Assembly: GCA_009784635.1 (NCBI GenBank)
Contig: WRBG01000009.1
Location: 1 to 23,764 of the forward strand
DNA length: 23,764 nt
Reading direction: 5' to 3'
Source: Bacteroidales bacterium
Lineage (GTDB): Bacteria > Bacteroidota > Bacteroidia > Bacteroidales > UBA932
The stretch's first letter is position 1; each line of letters opens with the position of its first letter. Made by a program: the position numbers and the translations under genes. The notes beneath the pieces are model-generated. The model did no database searches. It was not told the DNA's origin and saw only the letters and a program-made list of their open reading frames with translations. This document shows positions 8,093 to 13,676 of this stretch, piece by piece.

Positions 8093-8965
8093 ATGATACG
8101 TTCCATGACCGGCTACGGAAGGGCCGAAACCTGTGTGCAGGATGCCAAAATCATCATCGAAATCCGAAGCGTAAACGGCAGGTCGGCCGATATTAACCTC
8201 AAAGGCGCCTTGATTCCCCGCCATAAAGAGACCGAATTGAGGCAGATGCTGGCGGCCGTCCTGCAACGCGGCTCCATAGACCTGTATATCAGCTGGGAAC
8301 ACAACGGTCAGATAGAAAGACCGATTAATCGGGAACTTTTTTTGGCTTATTGCCGCCAAATCAGCGACCTGCAAAAAGAGCTGTCCATGGACAAGGATTC
8401 ATCCGGTCTGCTGAGCGCCGTACTCCGGATTCCCGAAGTGATGGAGCGTAAAAACACAGAGCCGGACGAGCAAGATTGGGCGATTATAACGGCTGGAATC
8501 GGAGAGGCCCTTGGGGATACAGACCGGTTCAGACTCCAAGAGGGCGCCCGATTAGAGCGGGAATTGCTGGAACGGGTGGAGCTTATCGAATCTTATACAC
8601 ATAAGGTAGAAGAATTGGAAGCGGAACGGATGGAGGGCGTACGGGGACGCCTGCTTGGGAAGCTAAACGAACTCGAAGGACTAACGCCGGATGCCAATCG
8701 TTTTGAGCAGGAATTAATTTACTACTTGGAAAAGTGGGACATTACGGAAGAAAAAGTGCGGCTGAGGCAACACTGCGCCTTTTTTAAGCAAACCGCTAAA
8801 GAAGAACCTTACCCGGGCCGCAAACTTGGCTTTATTGCTCAAGAGATGGGGCGGGAAATCAATACTATGGGTTCAAAAGCCAACCACGCTTCCATGCAAC
8901 AATGGGTAGTGATGATGAAAGACGAGTTGGAAAAGATTAAAGAGCAGGGCTTAAATATCCTGTAA
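8093..8965 (+). CDS. yicC: YicC/YloC-family endoribonuclease
   Basis: A 290-residue protein with both family signatures: the N-terminal MIRSMTGYGRAE (residues 1-12) and the C-terminal QEMGREINTMGSKA (250-263). A charged, helical middle includes LELIESYTHKVEELEAER-like coiled-coil character around 160-180. YicC of E. coli and YloC of B. subtilis are about the same length, and the family is described as endoribonucleases acting on RNAs including small RNAs. The substrate here is unknown. In many genomes yicC precedes gmk; that is not so here. Its last 15 bases overlap the end of the convergent RNase G gene. Confidence 0.92.
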   Translation: MIRSMTGYGRAETCVQDAKIIIEIRSVNGRSADINLKGALIPRHKETELRQMLAAVLQRGSIDLYISWEHNGQIERPINRELFLAYCRQISDLQKELSMDKDSSGLLSAVLRIPEVMERKNTEPDEQDWAIITAGIGEALGDTDRFRLQEGARLERELLERVELIESYTHKVEELEAERMEGVRGRLLGKLNELEGLTPDANRFEQELIYYLEKWDITEEKVRLRQHCAFFKQTAKEEPYPGRKLGFIAQEMGREINTMGSKANHASMQQWVVMMKDELEKIKEQGLNIL

Positions 8966-10495
8966 ATTTTCATCTAACCATCTGAGTTGCAGCATGGCAA
9001 TCTCATTCGAGGGCAAGAGTTTGAGTCGGCATTTGTATTTCCATTGCCATTTCATCACTATACTGGGGAATCCTTGGGACAAATAGGCCGCCACGTAGGG
9101 GTGCAGTTCTAACTTCAACTTCTTTTGGCCTTTTTCCTGCACATAGTACACCAATTGGTTCTCTACGGATTCGCTAAAATCAATGGTAGCGCTGACCTTG
9201 CCTGTACCCCGACAGGTGGGGCAATTTTCGGCGGTATTGATTTCCATGGCGGGACGAACCCGCTGACGGGTAATTTGCATCAAACCGAATCTACTTAAAG
9301 GCAGCACCGTATGCTTGGCGCGGTCATTGCCCATTAATTCCTGCATATACTTGAATAGTTTGACTTTATTCTCAGATACATCCATATCTATAAAATCTAC
9401 CACAATAATTCCCCCCATATCCCTCAGCCTTAACTGGCGAACCACTTCTTCTGCGGCCATCCGGTTGATTTCATAGGCATTTCCCTCTTGATTATCTGCC
9501 ATTTTGGACCGAACCCCGCTGTTTACGTCTATGACGTGCAGGGCCTCGGTATGCTCCACAACCAAATAGGCTCCCTGCTTCATGGGAACCACCCGTCCAA
9601 AAGAGCCTCTGATTTGCTTGGATACCTCAAAATGCTCAAAAATAGGAACATTGCCTTTGTATAGTTTTACGATTTTTGCCTTTTCGGGGGCAACGGTGGC
9701 AATGTAGCGGCAAATTTCTTGATAAAGTTCCTCGTCGTTAACATGTATGCTGTTAAACGTCTCATTCAGCAGGTCGCGGACAATGGTGGTGGCCCGACTG
9801 TTTTCGATAATCAAGCGCTGAGGTACAACCTCTTGCTCCATTTTGGGCCAAGCGTCTTCCCATTTCTTTATTAGGGAGCGGAGTTCGGCATCCAGCACGG
9901 CAGCGCGCTTGCCTTCTGCCGCCGTGCGTACAATGAGTCCGTAATTAGCCGGAAGAATACTGTAAATCAGACGCTCTAATCTACGGCGTTCTTCTTTGGA
10001 AGCGATTTTGGAAGACATGTTTACCTTTTCTGAAAAAGGCAAAAGCACCATGTTTCTGCCGGCAATAGATATGTCCGCAGTCAGCCTCGCCCCCTTGGTC
10101 GAAATAGGTTCTTTGACCACCTGCACCAAAATAGGACGTCCCTGTTTAAGCACGTCTCCTATTTTTCCTTCTTTCTCTAATATATGTCCCAGTTTCAAGT
10201 TAGGATACAATTCCGAGCCTTTCTTTTTGGCCCGAATTTGCTGGGTAAAATAATCAATGGCCGCAAAACCGAGTCCAAGGTCCAAATAATGCACAAAGGC
10301 ATCCTTGTCTTGACCAATATCTACAAAGGCGGCATTCAAGGCAGGCATAATCTTCCTAACCCTGCCCAGATACAAATCTCCAACGGCACAGTTATCATTA
10401 ACCTGCTCTTTATTAAGCTCCATCAGCCTCTTGTTTTCAAGAAGGGCTATGGAAACTTCCTTGGGAGTAACGTCAATAATTAAATCTTTCTCCAT
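8951..10495 (-). CDS. rng: Ribonuclease G/E-family endoribonuclease
   Basis: A 514-residue protein, the RNase G length class without the long C-terminal scaffold of RNase E. An S1-like RNA-binding domain covers about residues 36-120 (GDLYLGRVRKIMPALNAAFV, with the RNase E sub-domain nested nearby). The DNase I-like catalytic core carries the two metal-binding aspartates, Asp323 in HVIDVNSG and Asp367 in VVDFIDMD, with EEVVRQLRLRDMGG between them. The zinc-link motif is CPTCRGTG (Cys425 and Cys428). The family makes 5'-end-dependent cuts in single-stranded AU-rich RNA and matures 16S rRNA. I chose the ATG at 10495; a TTG three codons upstream also opens the frame. Third gene after HU and the COX24-like protein, with a hairpin in its leader. 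Confidence 0.95.
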   Translation of the reverse strand: MEKDLIIDVTPKEVSIALLENKRLMELNKEQVNDNCAVGDLYLGRVRKIMPALNAAFVDIGQDKDAFVHYLDLGLGFAAIDYFTQQIRAKKKGSELYPNLKLGHILEKEGKIGDVLKQGRPILVQVVKEPISTKGARLTADISIAGRNMVLLPFSEKVNMSSKIASKEERRRLERLIYSILPANYGLIVRTAAEGKRAAVLDAELRSLIKKWEDAWPKMEQEVVPQRLIIENSRATTIVRDLLNETFNSIHVNDEELYQEICRYIATVAPEKAKIVKLYKGNVPIFEHFEVSKQIRGSFGRVVPMKQGAYLVVEHTEALHVIDVNSGVRSKMADNQEGNAYEINRMAAEEVVRQLRLRDMGGIIVVDFIDMDVSENKVKLFKYMQELMGNDRAKHTVLPLSRFGLMQITRQRVRPAMEINTAENCPTCRGTGKVSATIDFSESVENQLVYYVQEKGQKKLKLELHPYVAAYLSQGFPSIVMKWQWKYKCRLKLLPSNEIAMLQLRWLDENLQDI

Positions 10496-10507
10496 AAGAT
10501 ACAAGAA

Positions 10508-10537
10508 ACCTAAAGCAGGCTCTACCCCGCTTTAGGT
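10508..10537 (-). promoter_or_regulatory. Hairpin in the RNase G leader, between the COX24-like gene and rng
   Basis: ACCTAAAGC (10508-10516) and GCTTTAGGT (10529-10537) form a perfect 9-bp stem with a 12-nt loop. On the minus strand the stem ends 12 bases before the rng ATG and is followed by a weak pyrimidine-rich stretch (TTCTTGTATC). It could be a leaky terminator, an attenuator or a processing site. No separate -7 box is seen for rng, so its expression probably depends on passing this element. Confidence 0.5.
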
Positions 10538-10567
10538 CTTTAAATACACACTAAAACAACAAAACGG

Positions 10568-10660
10568 CTATTTTTTCTTTTTGTGTCTGTTCTTGCGCAA
10601 ACGTTTTTTGCGTTTGTGCGTAGCCATTTTGTGTCTTTTTCGCTTTTTCCCGCTTGGCAT
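10568..10660 (-). CDS. COX24/AURKAIP1-like 30-residue basic protein (mS38-type, probably ribosome-associated)
   Basis: A 30-residue reading frame starting MPSGKKRKRHKMATHKRK and ending in a run of lysines; about two thirds of the residues are Lys, Arg or His. The pattern KM-x-x-HK followed by basic residues is the signature of the C-terminal COX24/AURKAIP1 domain, which in mitochondria is the small-subunit protein mS38. It sits between HU (12-bp gap) and rng in the same orientation. Its size, charge and pattern point to an RNA- or ribosome-binding peptide. The family match is from memory of the motif; the exact role in bacteria is inference. Confidence 0.72.
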   Translation of the reverse strand: MPSGKKRKRHKMATHKRKKRLRKNRHKKKK

Positions 10661-10672
10661 AATATGAAAAAA

Positions 10673-10957
10673 TTATTTTACGGAGTTTTTTACTTTTGCC
10701 AAAAATACCTTAGCAGGCTTGAACGCAGGGATAAAATGCTCGGGAATCACAAGGGTTGTGTTCTTGGAAATGTTGCGAGCGGTTTTCTTTGCACGTTTTT
10801 TAACAATAAAGCTACCGAATCCACGTAGGTATACATTCTTGTTATGGGCCAAAGAACCTTTTACGTTTTCCATGAAACATTCTACCACTTTTTGAACGGC
10901 GATTTTCTCCATTCCGGTGGCTTTGGCAATTTCGTTTACAATGTCGGCTTTTGTCAT
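10673..10957 (-). CDS. HU/IHF-family DNA-binding protein
   Basis: A 94-residue histone-like protein that binds and bends DNA as a dimer. The N-terminal helices begin MTKADIVNEIAKATGMEK; the beta core has the hallmark YLRGFGSF (residues 43-50), followed by VKKRAKKTARNISKN on the DNA-gripping arm and IPAFKPAK at 76-83. The arm reads RNISKN where E. coli HU and IHF have RNPxTG, so the proline that wedges into DNA in those proteins is absent. This variant is, as far as I recall, usual in Bacteroidota. First gene of the HU-COX24-rng operon, divergent from mutY. Confidence 0.95.
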   Translation of the reverse strand: MTKADIVNEIAKATGMEKIAVQKVVECFMENVKGSLAHNKNVYLRGFGSFIVKKRAKKTARNISKNTTLVIPEHFIPAFKPAKVFLAKVKNSVK

Positions 10958-10998
10958 AGCGAGTTTGATTTAAGGGTTTGTTAATAAATTTGAGACAG

Positions 10999-11027
10999 CA
11001 AAAGTAATCATATTTTTAATTCCACAA
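10999..11027 (-). promoter_or_regulatory. Promoter of the HU operon (TTG, 18 bp, TACTTTTG)
   Basis: On the minus strand TACTTTTG (11006-10999) has a TTG (11027-11025) 18 bp upstream. The box is 41 bp from the HU ATG. It is one of the better matches to the Bacteroidota two-part promoter in this window, which fits an abundant protein. Confidence 0.65.
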
Positions 11028-11083
11028 CATATTTGTGTCTAAAATCTTTAAAATTTTTTAAATATTGTCGGCCTAATAATCAC

Positions 11084-11091
11084 TACCTTTG
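11084..11091 (+). promoter_or_regulatory. -7 element of the mutY promoter (TACCTTTG)
   Basis: TACCTTTG ends seven bases before the mutY ATG, so the leader would be only a few bases. A TTG at 11065-11067 is 16 bp upstream, slightly short for a -33 element. Confidence 0.55.
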
Positions 11092-11098
11092 CAGCGAC

Positions 11099-12142
11099 AT
11101 GGAGATAATAGACATTTTAATGCCTTGGTTTAGAGAGCATCAGAGAGATTTGCCATGGAAGTCGAATCGCGAGCCCTATAAAATTTGGGTTTCGGAAATT
11201 TTGTTGCAACAAACCCGGGTGGAACAGGCAAAGCCTTATTTCGAGCGCTTTATTTCTCGGTTTCCCGACGTATCCGAACTGGCTTCCGCCCATCTTGACG
11301 AGCTGCTGCACCTTTGGCAGGGGCTGGGCTACTACAGCCGGGCACGGAATATGCACGCGGCCGCCAAGCAGGTCATGGAAACATTCGGGGGACGGTTTCC
11401 GACTACGGCCGCAGAACTTGCCCTGCTTAAAGGCGTAGGGCCTTACACCTCGGCTGCCGTGGCGGCTTTTGCCTTTGACGAACCCGTGGTGGCCTTGGAC
11501 GGAAATGTTTTTCGTATTTTTTCCCGCCTGTACGCCAACCCTACTCCTGTGGATACTCCCGCCGGACGCCGCATTTTTTCGTCTTTGGCCTTGGAATCTA
11601 TGGGCGCGGCCCCGTCTTCCCTCTTTAATCAAGCCTTGATGGATTTTGGGTCTGCCGTATGCGCCCCCCAACCCAAATGCGGCCACTGTCCGCTGTCTGC
11701 CCTTTGCAGGGCTTACGCCTTGGGCCAAACCCAAGCCTTTCCGGTTAAGCAACCCAAAAAACCGCCCCGCCCCCGCTATTTTTACTTCCTGCACATCAGC
11801 TTGGGCGCCGATACCTTTGTTCAGCAACGGACAGCCAAGGATATTTGGCAACAGCTCTACCAGTTTCCCTTGATAGAAACCGACCGCCCTGTTTCTCCGA
11901 GCCTTGTTCCCGAATTACCGGACTGGCAAACTATTTTTCAAGAGCAGGAGGTCTGCATTACCGGCTGGACGAATCCCTACCTCCACCGCCTCACCCACCA
12001 AATCATCCATGCCCGTTTTGTACGAATCAACATAGACTCCCCCAGCCGGTGGCTCCGAGAAAACTGCCTGCAAATTCCTTTGAGTCGGATAGATAAATTT
12101 GGCGTTCCCCGACTTATGGAACGGTATTTGTTGGACGAGTAA
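11099..12142 (+). CDS. mutY: A/G-specific adenine DNA glycosylase
   Basis: A 347-residue MutY, which removes adenine paired with 8-oxoguanine. Helix-hairpin-helix-GPD catalytic domain: Glu33 in SEILLQQTRVEQ, the hairpin LLKGVGPYTSAAVAAFAF, and the catalytic Asp134 in ALDGNV. Iron-sulfur cysteines are Cys188, 194, 197 and 203, spaced C-x5-C-x2-C-x5-C, one residue shorter in the first gap than the usual C-x6-C. The C-terminal part from about residue 225 is the Nudix-like domain that reads 8-oxoG (FYFLHISLGADTFVQQR, WQQLYQFPLIE). The ATG at 11099 was chosen from the promoter and family N-terminus; the frame is open 22 codons further upstream. Confidence 0.96.
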   Translation: MEIIDILMPWFREHQRDLPWKSNREPYKIWVSEILLQQTRVEQAKPYFERFISRFPDVSELASAHLDELLHLWQGLGYYSRARNMHAAAKQVMETFGGRFPTTAAELALLKGVGPYTSAAVAAFAFDEPVVALDGNVFRIFSRLYANPTPVDTPAGRRIFSSLALESMGAAPSSLFNQALMDFGSAVCAPQPKCGHCPLSALCRAYALGQTQAFPVKQPKKPPRPRYFYFLHISLGADTFVQQRTAKDIWQQLYQFPLIETDRPVSPSLVPELPDWQTIFQEQEVCITGWTNPYLHRLTHQIIHARFVRINIDSPSRWLRENCLQIPLSRIDKFGVPRLMERYLLDE

Positions 12143-12159
12143 TAAAATGTCTATTTTTG
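12127..12159 (+). promoter_or_regulatory. Promoter of the BamA-like gene (TTTG, 21 bp, TATTTTTG)
   Basis: TATTTTTG (12152-12159) ends four bases before the ATG at 12164. TTTG at 12127-12130 (21 bp) or TTG at 12131-12133 (18 bp) supplies the -33 element, inside the last codons of mutY. The transcript would be practically leaderless. Confidence 0.6.
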
Positions 12160-12163
12160 CAGC

Positions 12164-13564
12164 ATGCGGATAAGCCGGATTAAGCCTTGGATTTCTATTG
12201 TTTTTCTCTTTTTGGGGGCAGCCTCTTTACGGGCGCAGCAATATTATATCTCCGATATTCAAGTAGAGGGCAACAAACGCACCCAAGCACACATTATCTT
12301 GAGGGAATTGGATGCCCAAAAGGGCGATTCGGTCAGGGTAAGCCGCATCAGACACGTCCTCAATGTTTCGAGGGAAAATTTGGAGAATACCTCGCTTTTT
12401 AACTACGTGTATATGTATTATACCCCCCTTGAGGAGGGAGTAAACAATATTGTGCTTAATGTCAAGGTAGAGGAACGATGGTATACTTTTCCCATGCTCA
12501 ACATCAGATACGAAGACAGAAACCTCAGCGCATGGCTCAAAAGCCTTGATTTTAACCGTGTCAGCTTTGAATTTGGGGCACAGGTATACAACCTTTGGGG
12601 ACTTAACCACGGCCTTACGGCAGGCCTACAATTGGGGTATAGACAGGCGCTTGGTCTTACCTATAAGAATATTACCTTGGACCGGAGGCAAAAACATTTT
12701 TTAAGCGCGGGAGTATCCATGCAAAGGAGCCATCATATAGACTTGATGACGGTAGAAGATGCGCCCTTTAACGTAAAGATGCCCGACCAATTGCTCGAAC
12801 AAAGCTTTAATCTGTTTGCGCATTATACTTTTAGGTACGATGTACGCACCACCCATAACTTTGCGCTTTCTTCGGGCTATCAAAAAATCGCCGATACTGT
12901 TTTGACCCTTAATCCCGATTATTGGGGCCTTAACCGGAATGAACGCATCTATCTGAATTTCAAATATTTTTTCAAGAAAGACAACAGGGATTACATTGCC
13001 TATCCACTTAAAGGTTATTTCCTTAAAACAGAAGGGCGGCTATACGTCTCCCACGATTTGGGGGTACGCTACGCCCAACTCAATGCCAACGCTCAGTATT
13101 ATTGGAAATTAGGCCACCGATGGTACGCATCGGAAAAGTTTACGGCCGGCGCATCCATAAAAAACACAAGGGCTTACATTTTAGACCAAGCCTTGGGATA
13201 CGAAGAAAGCGCCCTTAGGGGATACGAATACTATGTGATAGACGGACAACATTACGCCAACCTCAACAGCAGCATCAGATACAACCTCATGCCCAAGACC
13301 ATTTATGTACTCCATTGGCTGTCGGCCCTTCCCAAGTTTAACAAAATCCACTTTGCCCTTTATGCCACCGCCTTTTTTGACATGGGCGCCGTTTACCACC
13401 GCTATCCGGGCCCGAATAATTATTTAAGCAACCGGTTTTTGTATAGCGGAGGCATTGGATTAGACTTGGTTACATATTATGATATTGTATTTGTCCTCAA
13501 TTATTCGATGAACAGGCAAGGGGAACGGGGATTATATTTTTCCTTAAAACTTCCGTTTATGTAA
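12164..13564 (+). CDS. BamA/TamA-family outer membrane protein with one POTRA domain
   Basis: A 466-residue protein. Residues 1-24 are a signal peptide ending SLRAQ. A single POTRA-like domain follows at about 26-105 (ISDIQVEGNKRTQAHIILRE, then IVLNVKVEERWYTFP). The remainder is a beta-barrel of the D15/Omp85 type with alternating aromatic strands and ALRGYEYYVIDGQ in the position of the RGF-type motif on barrel-lumen loop 6. The C-terminus is LYFSLKLPFM. Full BamA has five POTRA domains and about 800 residues, so this is a short relative, not the main assembly factor. Its role (lipid, protein or surface-antigen assembly) is unknown. It follows mutY with its own promoter. Confidence 0.85.
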   Translation: MRISRIKPWISIVFLFLGAASLRAQQYYISDIQVEGNKRTQAHIILRELDAQKGDSVRVSRIRHVLNVSRENLENTSLFNYVYMYYTPLEEGVNNIVLNVKVEERWYTFPMLNIRYEDRNLSAWLKSLDFNRVSFEFGAQVYNLWGLNHGLTAGLQLGYRQALGLTYKNITLDRRQKHFLSAGVSMQRSHHIDLMTVEDAPFNVKMPDQLLEQSFNLFAHYTFRYDVRTTHNFALSSGYQKIADTVLTLNPDYWGLNRNERIYLNFKYFFKKDNRDYIAYPLKGYFLKTEGRLYVSHDLGVRYAQLNANAQYYWKLGHRWYASEKFTAGASIKNTRAYILDQALGYEESALRGYEYYVIDGQHYANLNSSIRYNLMPKTIYVLHWLSALPKFNKIHFALYATAFFDMGAVYHRYPGPNNYLSNRFLYSGGIGLDLVTYYDIVFVLNYSMNRQGERGLYFSLKLPFM

Positions 13565-13596
13565 TATTGGCACGAACATTGAACTATACAGAACAA

Positions 13597-13629
13597 GGTT
13601 TTCTGTGCCTACCCAAAGCATAGAAAACT
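13597..13629 (+). promoter_or_regulatory. Inverted repeat upstream of lon (11-bp arms, 9-nt spacer)
   Basis: GTTTTCTGTGC (13598-13608) and GCATAGAAAAC (13618-13628) pair along 11 positions with one G-T wobble, with a 9-nt spacer; a further G-T pair could extend it. It begins 33 bases after the stop of the BamA-like gene and ends 48 bases before the lon ATG. No T-run follows, so it is not a standard intrinsic terminator. The 9-nt spacer recalls the geometry of the CIRCE operator, but the arm sequence differs. No TAnnTTTG box is seen for lon. Confidence 0.5.
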
Positions 13630-13676
13630 GACACATTGACATAAAAACTAAGACAATCAACTACAAGAATTTCTAA

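Noticed and set aside
11117..11851. 244-codon minus-strand open frame inside mutY
   Set aside because: Antisense to the catalytic and iron-sulfur regions of MutY; composition is typical of a shadow frame.
13598..13640. Intrinsic terminator after the BamA-like gene
   Set aside because: The hairpin is strong but is followed by CTGACACATTGAC rather than a T-run, so it is not a standard terminator; kept as an inverted repeat of unknown role.
13636..13641. TTGACA before lon as a sigma70 -35 box
   Set aside because: Bacteroidota primary promoters do not use the TTGACA/TATAAT pair, and there is no matching -10 at 16-18 bp.
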